From NCBI GenBank assembly GCA_009841265.1, contig VXMB01000007.1, positions 62,001-126,000 on the forward strand: 64,000 bases of DNA, in the 5' to 3' direction. Of this stretch, positions 35,576-45,570 are shown piece after piece (position 1 is the stretch's first letter; the number at the start of each line of letters is the position of its first letter). The stretch comes from Gemmatimonadota bacterium. GTDB taxonomy: Bacteria > JAAXHH01. Made by a program: the position numbers and the translations under genes. The notes under the pieces are model-generated. The model was not told the origin of the DNA. It saw nothing but the letters and a program-made list of their open reading frames with translations, and did no database searches.

Positions 35576-37228
35576 TCACATCCCCAGCAACTTCCTGGCG
35601 ACCTCGCGTGCTTCATCCAGCGTTTCCACGATATGCGCCACGGGAACGCGCTGGATGATGCCGAGGGCGGAAAGGGTATCCTCGACGTAACCCGAAAGGG
35701 ACATGACGATGAACGCGGTATTTTCGCTCGTGGCTACGTCCATGAGCTGTTCGACGACCATGGCCGCGCTGTCGTCGATGTACGTAGCCCCGGAGAAATC
35801 GAAGATGACGACGTCATGGTCTTTGATGTCCTCGCTGATCACCCCCACCAGCTTCTTGGACGAGGCCACGGTGAAACTGCCCCTGAGCGCGACCAGGCCT
35901 ACGCGGGCCGTGAATTCGTCCATGCCGTCGGTATCTTCTTCCTGAGTGAAAAACTGACGGTCAAGCAGCGGAACGGACACCACGCTGTCCAGCTCGAGGC
36001 TTTCCAACTTCCTGGCGTGGGCCATGCCGGCGACGATCAATCCGATGGCCACGGCGGTGACCAGGTCGACGAATACGGTCAGTCCCAGGGTGATCAGCAG
36101 AATGATGAGATGTTCCCCTCGGAGACGGTGGATACGCTTCAGCATCCGCCAGTCGACGATGTCCCAGCCGACCTTCATCAATATGCCCGCCAGTACGGCG
36201 TGGGGGATCGGCTCGACGATCCAGCCAAGGCCCATGAGAAGCACCAGGAGTATGGCCGCACGGACCGCGCCGGACAAACGAGTGGTACCACCGGCCCGGA
36301 TATTGGTTACCGTGCCCATAGTGGCGCCCGCGCCGGGGAGACCGCCGATCAACCCGGCCACCATGTTGCCGATGCCCTGGCCCACCAGTTCCTGGTCCGC
36401 CCGGTGGCGCGTCCCCGTCAGTGAATCGGCGATGAGGGAGGTGAGCAGGCTGTCCACCGAACCCAACAGGGCGAGGATGAGCGCGGGTTCGATGGCGCGC
36501 AGCAGGAAGTCGGCGGTGGGCGGCACGAGGATGATTTCCGGCAGGCCAGAGGGTATGACCCCGATTACAGGCACTCCGGTCAACCAGAGCACGCTCAACA
36601 GCGTGCCGACGACGAGCGCTACCAGGGTCCCGGGCACGATTCGCGACAAAGCCCTGGGCCAGAGTACGCCGACGGCCAGGGTGACGAAGGCGATCGCGAA
36701 AGCGCTGTAGTTGATGTCTGCTACGGCATCCGACAGCACCTGGATGGTACCGACGACGCCGCCCGGGGCGGCGGGCGCGCCGATGAAGGGCAGAGCCTGG
36801 ATCAGCATGACGATCAGGCCGATACCGGACATGAATCCCGAGATCACCACGTGGGGGGTGTAGGCGACGTAACGGCCGATCCGCAGCACGCCCAGCAGAA
36901 TCTGCAGGAAGCCGCCCATCATGACGACGACCAGGGCTTCGCTCATCGAACTGGCGTGTTCTGTGATGATGACCGCCATGGCCACGGTCATGGGCGCCGT
37001 GGGACCGGATATCTGGGAACGGGTCCCGCCAAACAGCGCGGCGAACAGACCGACGCCGATCGCGCCGTACAGCCCGGCCGCCGCACCCATGCCCGACGCG
37101 ACGCCGAAGGCGAGTGCGACCGGCAGGCCCACTACCGCCGCGGTTATCCCACCGAACAGATCGCCGCGAAAAGTGTCCAGGCTGTAGTTCAACTTAGCGC
37201 TCCCGTACCTGACTGATTGGGCTTGCAT
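35576..37228 (-). CDS. SulP-family anion transporter with STAS domain
   Basis: 550 aa. About 12 helices with the SulP core (DLFGGITAAVVGLPVALAFGVASG, RSQISGPTAPMTVAMAV), then a cytoplasmic STAS domain from about 430 (FDFSGATYIDDSAAMVVEQL). The STAS serine region DDSA resembles the anti-sigma-antagonist phosphorylation site. Bacterial relatives carry sulfate, bicarbonate or dicarboxylates; which one applies here cannot be read. The ATG at 37228 is directly preceded by an in-frame GTG. Confidence 0.9.
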   Translation of the reverse strand: MQAQSVRYGSAKLNYSLDTFRGDLFGGITAAVVGLPVALAFGVASGMGAAAGLYGAIGVGLFAALFGGTRSQISGPTAPMTVAMAVIITEHASSMSEALVVVMMGGFLQILLGVLRIGRYVAYTPHVVISGFMSGIGLIVMLIQALPFIGAPAAPGGVVGTIQVLSDAVADINYSAFAIAFVTLAVGVLWPRALSRIVPGTLVALVVGTLLSVLWLTGVPVIGVIPSGLPEIILVPPTADFLLRAIEPALILALLGSVDSLLTSLIADSLTGTRHRADQELVGQGIGNMVAGLIGGLPGAGATMGTVTNIRAGGTTRLSGAVRAAILLVLLMGLGWIVEPIPHAVLAGILMKVGWDIVDWRMLKRIHRLRGEHLIILLITLGLTVFVDLVTAVAIGLIVAGMAHARKLESLELDSVVSVPLLDRQFFTQEEDTDGMDEFTARVGLVALRGSFTVASSKKLVGVISEDIKDHDVVIFDFSGATYIDDSAAMVVEQLMDVATSENTAFIVMSLSGYVEDTLSALGIIQRVPVAHIVETLDEAREVARKLLGM

Positions 37229-37438
37229 CACGGGGAAAGCAACGTATCTTCGCTGTCTAGAAGATAATTGAGCAGGTTCCTTGTAAAAGAAGAAACCTAT
37301 TTTTGAATTTAAGGGAATAGAATCGTCGACGGCGGAGTCTAAAACATCGACCCGGCCAGGTCAATATTTCCATCCTTGTATTATCAGTCTGCGCTGTAAT
37401 AACGACGCGCGAATGATCAGAAAGGGACGACTGCGTCC
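37229..37438. other. divergent intergenic region, locally AT-rich
   Basis: 210 bp between the divergent sulP-like and SRAP genes, with an AT-rich patch at about 37262-37320. Promoters for both genes are expected here, but no convincing pair of boxes was found. Confidence 0.5.
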
Positions 37439-38134
37439 ATGTGCGGCCGCCTCTCACAGAACCTGACCTGGCAGCAGATCTACACGCTGTACACGTTGCC
37501 TGTTTCCGCGCCCCGGCTTGATCCGCAACCCAGGTTTAACGGTGCGCCAACCCAGGATTTCGCACTCTGCCGCCTGGACGAAAGTGGGATGAGATCCATG
37601 TGCGTGCTTCGCTGGGGACTGGTCCCATTCTGGGCCAAAGACGTAAAGATCGGTGCGCGGATGATCAACGCCAGAGCGGAGACCGTCCAGGAGAAACCGG
37701 CCTTCCGAACGGCCTTCCGTACGAGGCGGTGCCTCATCCCGGCGAACGGATGGTTCGAATGGAAACGGACCGGGCCGACCGGGGGCGGCAAGAAACCTTA
37801 TTTCCTGGCGCTTGAAAACGGTTCGGCCCTTTCCTTCGCCGCACTGTGGGAACAGTGGGGCCGGGACGGCCAGCATCTCGAAACGTTCACCATCATCACG
37901 ACCGAAGCTTCGCCCGCGCTTTCGGATATACACGATCGGCAGCCCGCGGTGGTCGATCCGGACGATTATACCGACTGGCTCGACCCCGGGACGCCCGTGG
38001 AAACACTTCAGGAGATCATTGGAACGCCCCACGAAGGACCCTATGAAATCCGTCCGGTGAGCGACCGGGTAAACCGGGTGGCCAACGACACGCCGGACAT
38101 CCTGAAGCCGCTGGTGAGACAAACGCTGTTCTGA
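37439..38134 (+). CDS. SRAP/HMCES-family abasic-site protein (YedK-like)
   Basis: 231 aa. The catalytic cysteine is residue 2 after removal of Met (MCGR). N77 and E81 lie in MINARAET, E107 in GWFEW, and H165 in LSDIHDRQP. The family crosslinks to abasic sites in single-stranded DNA through a thiazolidine and protects replication forks. All active-site residues are present and the length is normal. No LexA-type operator was recognised upstream. The neighbouring genes do not explain its role. Confidence 0.93.
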   Translation: MCGRLSQNLTWQQIYTLYTLPVSAPRLDPQPRFNGAPTQDFALCRLDESGMRSMCVLRWGLVPFWAKDVKIGARMINARAETVQEKPAFRTAFRTRRCLIPANGWFEWKRTGPTGGGKKPYFLALENGSALSFAALWEQWGRDGQHLETFTIITTEASPALSDIHDRQPAVVDPDDYTDWLDPGTPVETLQEIIGTPHEGPYEIRPVSDRVNRVANDTPDILKPLVRQTLF

Positions 38135-38151
38135 CGGCTTGACTCGATCTT

Positions 38152-38667
38152 TTGGCGCAATCAAATGTACCCGAGGCGCGCACCGTGGTTCAACCACCCC
38201 GTGGGATTCCGAAAGACGATGCCGGAATGCTCCGGCGACTCGTCCTGGCCGTGCTGACGTTCGGCATCGTCGGCGTCGGTTTCGAACTTGTACTGCTGGA
38301 TCACATGGAAGACCCCTGGCAATGGGCGCCGATCGCACTGCTGGCGGCCGCGCTGCCGGTTTCAATCTGGCTCATCCTTTCGCCCGGTTTCGCCATCGTA
38401 CGGACGTACCAGGCCATGATGGTACTGTTCGTCATTTCCGGATTCGTCGGGCAGTGGCTGCACTACCAGGGCAACGTGGAGTTCGAACTGGAAATGTATC
38501 CGTCGCGGCAAGGGCTCGAATTGGTGTGGGAAGCGCTGGGCGGCGCTTATCCGTCCCTCGCGCCGGGCACCATGACATTGTTCGGTTTGCTTGGCCTGGT
38601 GACCTGCCTACGGCATCCGGCCCTTCATACCAATCCTGAATCCACCAAAACCCTGGAGAAATCATGA
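38152..38667 (+). CDS. hypothetical four-helix membrane protein
   Basis: 171 aa. Helices are likely at about 27-47, 58-76, 82-102 and 140-155, with a short acidic loop between the third and fourth. No family is recognised. TTG is the only early start in frame and has no clear ribosome site; a later ATG at about codon 26 is possible. Its stop overlaps the ATG of the next gene (ATGA), so it should be co-translated with the helix-hairpin-helix lipoprotein. Confidence 0.65.
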   Translation: MAQSNVPEARTVVQPPRGIPKDDAGMLRRLVLAVLTFGIVGVGFELVLLDHMEDPWQWAPIALLAAALPVSIWLILSPGFAIVRTYQAMMVLFVISGFVGQWLHYQGNVEFELEMYPSRQGLELVWEALGGAYPSLAPGTMTLFGLLGLVTCLRHPALHTNPESTKTLEKS

Positions 38668-39380
38668 CGAACTTAATGAACCCCCGGTCTGTCTTACTAC
38701 ATTCGCTGATCACCGGCCTGTTCGCGGTCGTGATGGGAGGATGCGGCGGTTCGGAACCGGACGGCACGGGCACTCCGGGCGATCCCGCCCAGGCCGAATC
38801 GGCCGTCGAATCGGCGTCGGCGGTCATCAATCCCAATCTCGCCGGAAGCGACGATCTCGGGATGCTACCGGGTATGACCTCAGAGCTCGCGGACGCGGTG
38901 CTGGATGCGCGTCCCTTCATGGACATGATCGAACTGGACGGGCTAGTCGCCGGGCAGCTGGGCGGCGATGAGGCCGCCGCGCTCTACGCGCAGTTGTTCA
39001 TACCCCTGAACCTGAACACGGCCTCGGACGATGAGATCCTGCTGGTACCCGGCGTGGGAGACCGGATGCTCCACGAATTCAAGGAGTACCGCCCCTATCT
39101 TTCCATCGCCCAGTGGCGGCGGGAAATGGGCAAGTACGTGGATGACACGGAGGTCGCCCGCATGGAACAGTACGTGTTCGTCCCCATCGACCTGAACACG
39201 GCCACGGACGAGGAGATACTCGCCGTGCCCGGCGTGGGCGAGCGCATGGCCCATGAATTCAGGGAATACCGTCCGTATACCAGCATGGAGCAGTTTCGCC
39301 GTGAAATCGGTAAGTACGTGGACGATGGTGAGGTGGACCGGCTGGCAAGATACGTGGAGATCCGAAGCCAGGATCCGTAG
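38664..39380 (+). CDS. lipoprotein with duplicated helix-hairpin-helix (ComEA-like) domains
   Basis: 238 aa. The signal ends in the lipobox VVMGGC. Two near-identical 60-residue units follow: LNTASDDEILLVPGVGDRM...KYVDD, then LNTATDEEILAVPGVGERM...KYVDD. A degenerate third unit stands before them (DLGMLPGMTSELADAV). The LNTA...VPGVG pattern is the ComEA-type HhH motif, which binds DNA backbone without sequence preference. The unit is repeated at DNA level with a 180-bp offset. Being exported, it could bind DNA at the cell surface. The domain can also mediate protein contacts. Confidence 0.8.
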   Translation: MTNLMNPRSVLLHSLITGLFAVVMGGCGGSEPDGTGTPGDPAQAESAVESASAVINPNLAGSDDLGMLPGMTSELADAVLDARPFMDMIELDGLVAGQLGGDEAAALYAQLFIPLNLNTASDDEILLVPGVGDRMLHEFKEYRPYLSIAQWRREMGKYVDDTEVARMEQYVFVPIDLNTATDEEILAVPGVGERMAHEFREYRPYTSMEQFRREIGKYVDDGEVDRLARYVEIRSQDP

Positions 39381-39411
39381 AAGAAAGCGTGCCGATTGAG
39401 GGAATCGTTAA

Positions 39412-39486
39412 TCGGGGTGGGGGGATTTGAACCCCCGACCCCCTGCTCCCAAAGCAGGTGCGCTGACCGGACTGCGCTACACCCCG
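39412..39486 (-). tRNA. tRNA-Pro (UGG anticodon)
   Basis: 75 nt on the minus strand. Acceptor CGGGGTG with CACCCCG, anticodon stem CCTGC/GCAGG around loop TTTGGGA, hence UGG. T arm with GGTTCAAATC. The discriminator is A and no CCA is encoded. C1-G72 is the usual proline identity pair. Confidence 0.95.
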
Positions 39487-39499
39487 AAAACACCGGATA

Positions 39500-39528
39500 A
39501 TGATACGGTCCGCCGATGGTCCTGTCAA
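39500..39528 (-). promoter_or_regulatory. sigma-70 promoter of tRNA-Pro
   Basis: Minus strand TTGACA, 17 bp, TATCAT, placing the transcript start about 7 bp before the tRNA. Confidence 0.8.
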
Positions 39529-39592
39529 GGCAAACCCCGGTCGCATCGGTCCTTGAGCGGGTCCGGAAGCGGCCGACTGTGGTAATTCAACG

Positions 39593-40597
39593 ATGAAACT
39601 GGCCGTCAACGGAAGGATGGACGCCGAACACCTCGCCTTCGCCCGTCAACTGGGGGTAACGGACGTGGTGAACGGGGTGCCGGACTGCGACTTGTCTAAG
39701 GGGTATTACGACTTCCATGACCTGTCGCTCCAGAAGGCACGCATTGAAGATGCCGGCCTGGCCTGGTCGGTGCTCGAGGGCGTACCCCCCGAGTGGTGCG
39801 ACAAGATCAAGCTGGGACTGCCGGGTCGCGACGAGCAGATCGACAACTGGTGCAGGACGCTGGAGAACATGGGCGCGGTGGGCATCCCCGTCCTGGGTTA
39901 CTTCTTCAGCCTGCGCAACGTGGGCGGCAACTACGGGCTGCGCACGTCCAAATCGACGCGGAGCCGGGGCGGCGCGATCGTCACCCGTTTCGACTACGAA
40001 CAGATCCGGGGCGCGAGGCAGGACTACTGGCGTCCCCCCGTTCCCCGGGACCTGGAACGGTCCGACGAGGACATGTGGCGCAACGTCGCCTATTTCCTGG
40101 AGGCGGTCATACCGTCGGCCGAGCAGGCCGGGGTGCACATGAGCCTGCACCCGGACGACCCGCCCATATCGCCCATCGCGGGAATCGCCCGGGTCTTCCG
40201 CAGCCACGAGGCTCTCGCACGGCTCGTCGACATCGTTCCCAGCGACTGCAACGGCCTGGGCTTCTGCCAGGGTACCATTTCGGAAATGCCCGGCAACGTG
40301 CTCGACGCCATCCGGTATTTCGGCAGCCGGGACAAGATCAACTACGTTCATTTCCGGTTCGTATCCGGACCCGTTCCCGCGTTCTCGGAAACCTTCATCG
40401 ACCAGGGACACGTGGATCCCATGGAATCCCTGCTGGCCTACGACGAAGCCGGCGTGGACTGTCCCATGATCGACGACCACGTGCCGCGGCTGGCCACAGA
40501 TCCGGAGGGACGCCATAACACGTCCAGGGCCTATGCGCTGGGCTACATGAAGGCGCTGTTGGACAACGTCGGGCGATGCCGGGAAGGTGTCGCGTGA
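39593..40597 (+). CDS. mannonate dehydratase-like (UxuA-family) enzyme
   Basis: 334-aa TIM-barrel enzyme related to UxuA, which dehydrates D-mannonate to 2-keto-3-deoxygluconate. Visible metal and active-site motifs are HPDDPP, the cysteine-containing GFCQGTISEM, NYVHFRFV and DDHVPR. It lacks part of the long UxuA insertions, so a different aldonate or an isomerase role is possible. First gene of a run of five overlapping genes. Its stop overlaps the GTG of the next gene. Confidence 0.82.
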   Translation: MKLAVNGRMDAEHLAFARQLGVTDVVNGVPDCDLSKGYYDFHDLSLQKARIEDAGLAWSVLEGVPPEWCDKIKLGLPGRDEQIDNWCRTLENMGAVGIPVLGYFFSLRNVGGNYGLRTSKSTRSRGGAIVTRFDYEQIRGARQDYWRPPVPRDLERSDEDMWRNVAYFLEAVIPSAEQAGVHMSLHPDDPPISPIAGIARVFRSHEALARLVDIVPSDCNGLGFCQGTISEMPGNVLDAIRYFGSRDKINYVHFRFVSGPVPAFSETFIDQGHVDPMESLLAYDEAGVDCPMIDDHVPRLATDPEGRHNTSRAYALGYMKALLDNVGRCREGVA

Positions 40598-41841
40598 TCC
40601 GCGTCGACCGGGACCGGTTCCTTGAAGAGGGTTTCCTGGTCTTGCGCGGCATGATCTCCATGCGGGATCTCGACGTCCTTCGCCGCAGCTACGAAATCCT
40701 CGTGGACCGGCAGCGGAGGATCTGGACGGACGAGGCGGCCCGGGGCAAGGCGCCGGCCGACGTGTGGCGGTCCTCGGCCCAGCCGAGGTTGAACATCACG
40801 CGGCCACCGGACCTGGGCGACCGGGAAACGGCGGCGGCTTTCGAGTTCTGGCTCCACGAGAACACCCAGGGCGTGAGCAGTGTGCTCCTCGCCGAAGCCG
40901 ACGCGCCGCCCACGGAAATGATGCTCATGTGCAACCCGGTGAGAGACCACGGTCCCGCCCGGTGGCACCGTGATTTCTATCCGCCGTTGAACTGTCCGCT
41001 CATGGCCTATGCGGACGATATTCTGGAAAGCGGTCCCCGGTACGTCCAGTGGAACGTACCGCTCTATGATGACAGCGTGCTGTGGGTCGTCCCGGGCAGC
41101 CACGTCCGGCGCAACACGACCGAGGAAAACGCGTCCATGTCCAGGGATCCGAGATCACCGGTTCCGGGCGGCGTGCAGACCCTACTGCAGGCGGGGGATG
41201 GGGTCGTCTACATTCTGCCCATACTCCACTGGGGAAGCAACTACACCACGAAACTGCGCCGCACCATTCACGGGGGGTTCGCGCGCCTTACGCACTGGCA
41301 TACGACGGCCTGGATCGAGCACCTCGCACCCCACGCCCGCGATACCTGCCTGCGCTGGCGCGATCGCGCCGGCGGTTACATGAACCACGGAGAGGCGGCG
41401 TTGCGCGCGGTCCTGGCCGCGGATGCCGGCGCCTATCGAAGCGCGCTGGGTCTCCTGCATCCCGGAAGGGGCGAGAAGGGCGTCGTCAAGTCGACCATCT
41501 GTCTCAGCAAAACGGCCCGGCATATCTACAACCAGCATTGCGTGGACCCGGACGACCTTACTGCGCCGGAATCCCTGGGCATAGAGTCGGTCCATCCCAT
41601 GACCCTGCAATGGGGCAGGCCGCTCGGGGACCGCTTCACCCCGGAGGAAGCGGAAGTCCTGTGGGCGCGGTTCAAGCCTGTCGACGACCTCATGCAATCC
41701 GACGAGAACCAGTTGCTGCCGGGTTTCCAGGGCGGCGAGACCCGATATTACTTCGAAGAAGTCCCGCCGGCGCTCACCCCGGACAACTGGTACGCTTCAT
41801 GGACCACCGGACGAATAGGAAACGGGGCATCCCCATCATGA
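40594..41841 (+). CDS. phytanoyl-CoA dioxygenase (PhyH)-family protein
   Basis: 415-aa Fe(II)/2-oxoglutarate oxygenase-like protein. The metal triad is likely HxD in ARWHRDFYP and a distal His in the TIHGGF segment. The N-terminal [14 protein letters not shown] is typical of PhyH. GTG (GTGA overlap, GGAAGG 8 bp upstream) is preferred over an ATG 18 bp earlier. An oxygenase inside a sugar-acid operon is unusual; it might oxidize a methylated or decorated sugar acid or lactone, which is inference. Confidence 0.82.
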   Translation: MIRVDRDRFLEEGFLVLRGMISMRDLDVLRRSYEILVDRQRRIWTDEAARGKAPADVWRSSAQPRLNITRPPDLGDRETAAAFEFWLHENTQGVSSVLLAEADAPPTEMMLMCNPVRDHGPARWHRDFYPPLNCPLMAYADDILESGPRYVQWNVPLYDDSVLWVVPGSHVRRNTTEENASMSRDPRSPVPGGVQTLLQAGDGVVYILPILHWGSNYTTKLRRTIHGGFARLTHWHTTAWIEHLAPHARDTCLRWRDRAGGYMNHGEAALRAVLAADAGAYRSALGLLHPGRGEKGVVKSTICLSKTARHIYNQHCVDPDDLTAPESLGIESVHPMTLQWGRPLGDRFTPEEAEVLWARFKPVDDLMQSDENQLLPGFQGGETRYYFEEVPPALTPDNWYASWTTGRIGNGASPS

Positions 41842-43880
41842 AAACACCTTCCCTGCTCTCCTTCGAGGCCGTCGTCGGCCAGTCCGACCCCGGCATATAC
41901 GATATACAGTCCAGTGCACCGGGTCCGGAAGGCAGCCTGCCGCTGACCGGAGACATGTTGCGGGAAAGTCCGAGCGGCGAACTCTTCGGCCTGTCCCAGA
42001 ACGTGGGCATGGGTTGGAGTCCAGGGGCGCTGAATCGCCGGGAATACCTGATCCTCAGCACCCAGGGAGGGATCCGCGCCTCCGACGGAACACCCGTGGC
42101 CCTGGGGTACCACACGGGCCACTGGGAGGTCGGATTGCTCATGCAGGCGGCCGCCGAGGAGCTCACGGCCCTGGGCGGCATTCCCTTCGGCGGCTACTGC
42201 ACCGATCCCTGCGATGGACGCACCCAGGGCACGCCGGGCATGATGGACAGCCTGCCTTACCGCAACGACGCGGCCATAATCTTCCGGCGGCTGATCCGGT
42301 CGTTGCCGACGCGCCGCGGCGTGATCGGCGTGGCGACCTGCGACAAGGGGCTGCCCGCCATGATGATCGCACTGGCGGCGACACACGACCTGCCCTGCGT
42401 GCTGGTGCCGGGCGGCGTCACGCTGCCGCCCGAGGAGGGTGAAGACGCCGGCAAGATCCAGTCCATCGGCGCCCGGTACGCCCACGGTGAGATCACGCTG
42501 GAATATGCGGCGGACATGGGCTGCCGGACCTGCGCGTCGCCGGGCGGCGGCTGCCAGTTCCTCGGAACGGCGGCCACCTCGCAGGTCGTGGGCGAAGCCT
42601 TCGGCCTTTCCCTGCCCCACAGCGCGCTAGCGCCGTCGGGGCAACCCATCTGGACCGACATGGCGAAACGGTCGGCCCGGGCGCTGATGCGGCTGGACGC
42701 CGAGGGGCTGACCGTTCGGAAGATCCTGACCGAAGCGGCGCTCGAGAACGCCATGACGGTCCATGCCGCCTTCGGAGGCTCGACCAACCTGCTGCTGCAC
42801 ATCCCCGCGGTCGCCCATGCCGCCGGACTGCGCCGTCCCGGGATCGAGGACTGGGCAAGAATCAACCGGCAGACGCCCCGGCTGGTGGATGTGCTGCCGA
42901 ACGGTCCGACGGGCTATCCCACGGTGACCGCCTTCCTGGCCGGCGGCGTGCCGGAAGTCATGCTGCACCTGCGCGAAGCGGGCCTGTTGAACGAATCGGT
43001 GCTTACCGCGTCCGGTTCTACGCTCGGTGACGTACTGGACTGGTGGCGGACGTCCGACAGGCGGCGGTTGGTCCGCGAGCGCCTCAAGAAGGTGGACGGG
43101 ATCGACCCGAACGACGTGATCATGTCCCCCGACCGCGCGCGAAACCGGGGGCTGACCAGCACGGTTACCTTTCCCGTGGGCAACCTCGCTCCGGAAGGAT
43201 CGGTCATCAAGAGTACGGCGATCGACCCGGACGTCGTCGATCCGGACGGGGTATACCGTAAAACGGGACCCGCACGCGTATTCACGCGGGAACGGGACGC
43301 CATCGCTGCCATCAAGAGCCGGGGCGATGACCGGATCAAGCCCGGCGACGTGATGGTGCTCATCTGTCGGGGTCCCATGGGCGCCGGGATGGAGGAGACC
43401 TACCAGATCACCGCCGCGCTGAGGCACCTGTCCTTCGGAAAGCACGTCGCCGTGGTGACCGACGCCCGGTTCTCCGGCATCTCGACGGGCGCCTGCATCG
43501 GTCACGTCGGTCCCGAGGCCCTGGCAGGCGGTCCCATCGGAAATGTCATCGACGGCGACCTGGTGGAAATCGTCATCGACCGTAACAACCTGACCGGATC
43601 CATCAACCTGGTCGGCAGCGGGGACCGCACGATCGGCGCGGAAGAGGGCACCCGGCTGCTCGCCGGGCGTTCGCCGAGGAATGACCTGGCCGTCGACCCG
43701 AATCTGCCCGATGACACCCGGCTCTGGGCCGCACTGCAGCAGGCCGGCGGCGGAGCGTGGGGCGGATGTGTCTACGACGTGGACGAGATCGTCCAGCGTT
43801 TGCAGCACCGTGTCCCGGCCGGACCGGAGCCCGCGAAGCCGTCAAAACCTAAGACGAAGGCAGGTAAAAATGGCAGATAA
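41838..43880 (+). CDS. YjhG/YagF-type sugar-acid dehydratase (IlvD/Edd family), likely xylonate dehydratase
   Basis: 680 aa. It follows E. coli YjhG closely in pattern: [98 protein letters not shown]. The [Fe-S] cysteines lie in the [14 protein letters not shown] and CRTC...GGGC segments. The family dehydrates D-xylonate or related aldonates to 2-keto-3-deoxy acids. The length matches YjhG with a Lys-rich tail. ATGA overlap with the PhyH gene. Confidence 0.9.
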   Translation: MKTPSLLSFEAVVGQSDPGIYDIQSSAPGPEGSLPLTGDMLRESPSGELFGLSQNVGMGWSPGALNRREYLILSTQGGIRASDGTPVALGYHTGHWEVGLLMQAAAEELTALGGIPFGGYCTDPCDGRTQGTPGMMDSLPYRNDAAIIFRRLIRSLPTRRGVIGVATCDKGLPAMMIALAATHDLPCVLVPGGVTLPPEEGEDAGKIQSIGARYAHGEITLEYAADMGCRTCASPGGGCQFLGTAATSQVVGEAFGLSLPHSALAPSGQPIWTDMAKRSARALMRLDAEGLTVRKILTEAALENAMTVHAAFGGSTNLLLHIPAVAHAAGLRRPGIEDWARINRQTPRLVDVLPNGPTGYPTVTAFLAGGVPEVMLHLREAGLLNESVLTASGSTLGDVLDWWRTSDRRRLVRERLKKVDGIDPNDVIMSPDRARNRGLTSTVTFPVGNLAPEGSVIKSTAIDPDVVDPDGVYRKTGPARVFTRERDAIAAIKSRGDDRIKPGDVMVLICRGPMGAGMEETYQITAALRHLSFGKHVAVVTDARFSGISTGACIGHVGPEALAGGPIGNVIDGDLVEIVIDRNNLTGSINLVGSGDRTIGAEEGTRLLAGRSPRNDLAVDPNLPDDTRLWAALQQAGGGAWGGCVYDVDEIVQRLQHRVPAGPEPAKPSKPKTKAGKNGR

Positions 43881-44679
43881 CCCCGCCGTACTCGACCTGA
43901 AAGTGCGGTATTTCCAGGACAGTACCCCCGCCGATGTGCCCTGCAGGGAGGAGCACTTCATCCGCCGGGAGTTCCGGATGAACCTGCCCGTCGAACAGAC
44001 GGCGCTCGTCCTGGTGGACCTGTGGAACGCCCATTTCATCGACAGTTGGATCGAACGGGCCGCCCGGGTCACGCGGGAGGCGATCGTGCCGGCCATCGAG
44101 ATGAGCCGGAAGGCCGGCCTGCCGGTGATCCACGCCCCGTCGCCGGAGGTGGCGCGGCAGTTTCCCCAGTCGGCCCGGAATCCGAAGGCGCCGGCACCTC
44201 CGCGCGGCGGCGCGGACTGGCCGCCCCCGGCGTTCAGGAGCAGGGAAGGCGCGTACCGGGCTTACCGCGGTCCCCGGAGCCAACCCCCGGGCATCGGTCT
44301 TCACTGGGATCCCATCAGCGACGGCCTGACGGTGTCGCCGGCCGTGGAGGTCCGTGACGAAGACGTGGTGATCACCACCGGCGCCGAACTGCACGAGGTG
44401 CTGGCCGAACGGAACGTGCTCCACCTGGTCTACGCCGGTTTCGCTACCAACTGGTGCGTCCTGGGCAGAGACTACGGCATACGGTCCATGGCCCGGTACG
44501 GATACAATATCGTGTTCCTGCGCGACTGCACCGCGGGCGTCGAATTCCCGGACACGCTGGACGAGCTTTTCGTAACGGAAATCGCGGTCCGCGAGATCGA
44601 GCAGCAGTTCGGATTCTCGGCGTCCAACCAGGACTACTTCGAGAGTTGTCGGAAGATTGCAGAAGGGAACGCGGATTGA
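43870..44679 (+). CDS. isochorismatase-family cysteine hydrolase
   Basis: 269 aa. The catalytic Asp lies in [11 protein letters not shown] and the nucleophile Cys in [15 protein letters not shown]. Between them is a Pro/Arg-rich insert (about 95-140) longer than in ordinary members, so the catalytic Lys is not obvious. The family hydrolyses amides, ureas or vinyl ethers. It overlaps the dehydratase gene by 11 bp and the next gene by 4 bp (TTGA). The substrate is unknown. Confidence 0.82.
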   Translation: MADNPAVLDLKVRYFQDSTPADVPCREEHFIRREFRMNLPVEQTALVLVDLWNAHFIDSWIERAARVTREAIVPAIEMSRKAGLPVIHAPSPEVARQFPQSARNPKAPAPPRGGADWPPPAFRSREGAYRAYRGPRSQPPGIGLHWDPISDGLTVSPAVEVRDEDVVITTGAELHEVLAERNVLHLVYAGFATNWCVLGRDYGIRSMARYGYNIVFLRDCTAGVEFPDTLDELFVTEIAVREIEQQFGFSASNQDYFESCRKIAEGNAD

Positions 44680-45509
44680 TCATCGACACCCACACCCACT
44701 TTTACGATCCCTCCAGGCCGCAGGGCGTGCCCTGGCCCGATCCCGGCGACGCATTCCTGTACCGGCGTATCATGCCGGAGGACTTCAAGGGCGAGGCGCG
44801 GTCCGAAGGCGTCACGGGCACGGTCGTGGTGGAAGCCAGTGCCTGGGTGGAGGACAACCGGTGGATACTGGACCTGGCCGAGGAAGACCCCTTCCTGCTG
44901 GGCCTGGTGGGTCACCTGGAACCACCGGACGAAGATTTCGAATCCGACCTGGACCGTTTTGCCGCCCATGACCTCTTCTACGGCATCCGGTTGGGGAAGG
45001 TGCCCGTCGACGATCCGGCGTATCTCAAGGCGCTGGAGCAACTCGCCGCCCTCGACCTCACGCTGGACCTGCTCGTGGGCAAGGAGTGGCTGGCCGGGGT
45101 GACCGCCTGTGCGGCCCGTTTCCCCGGTCTCAGGATCGTGCTGAACCACCTCGCCCACGTGCCGGTAACCGGCGGCCGCCCGGACGAGGAGTGGACAGCC
45201 GGCATCATCACCGCCGCGGCACATCCCAACGTATTCTGCAAGATATCGGGCATGGTGGAACTGGCGCGGGACGATCCTCCGCCGGAGGACCCGGCCTACT
45301 ATAAACCGGTCCTCGATGTGCTCTGGAACGCTTTCGGGGAGAGCCGGCTGCTGTATGCCAGCAACTGGCCGGTTTCCTGGAGATTCGCTTCCTACCGCCA
45401 GGTGCAGGCACTGGCCATGGCCTGCTTCGAACCGAGAGGGTCGGAAGCCCTGGATAAAATCATGGGTAAGAACAGCAGGGAAGCCTACAGGTGGGTGCCG
45501 CGAAACTGA
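44676..45509 (+). CDS. amidohydrolase-family (PF04909-type) lactonase-like protein
   Basis: 277-aa TIM barrel beginning with [11 protein letters not shown] (metal His pair), later VLNHLAHVPVTGG, NVFCKISGM and LLYASNWPVS. The NWPVS ending and overall size resemble L-fuconolactone/rhamnonolactone hydrolases and related decarboxylases. It starts with TTG overlapping the previous stop. As the last gene of a sugar-acid operon, opening a sugar lactone before dehydration is a natural role, though inferred. Confidence 0.82.
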   Translation: MIIDTHTHFYDPSRPQGVPWPDPGDAFLYRRIMPEDFKGEARSEGVTGTVVVEASAWVEDNRWILDLAEEDPFLLGLVGHLEPPDEDFESDLDRFAAHDLFYGIRLGKVPVDDPAYLKALEQLAALDLTLDLLVGKEWLAGVTACAARFPGLRIVLNHLAHVPVTGGRPDEEWTAGIITAAAHPNVFCKISGMVELARDDPPPEDPAYYKPVLDVLWNAFGESRLLYASNWPVSWRFASYRQVQALAMACFEPRGSEALDKIMGKNSREAYRWVPRN

Positions 45510-45540
45510 CGGGCGTGAGGGTGCCGCGAAGCTGACGGCC
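45493..45540. repeat. 22-bp direct repeat (26-bp offset) copying the amidohydrolase stop codon
   Basis: gggtgccgcgaaactgacgg and gggtgccgcgaagctgacgg are the cores of the two copies. The first contains the TGA of the amidohydrolase gene; the second lies in the gap before the convergent citrate synthase gene. Confidence 0.88.
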
Positions 45541-45570
45541 GGCCGAGATTCCTACCGGTCTGCCGCCTGG

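Noticed and set aside
37262..37325. Terminator-like hairpin near aggttccttg...aaacctattttt
   Set aside because: The stem is imperfect and no gene ends upstream on the plus strand; the flanking genes diverge.
41082..41837. N-terminal extension of the YjhG-type gene
   Set aside because: It lies wholly within the PhyH gene in another frame; YjhG homology begins at the ATGA overlap.
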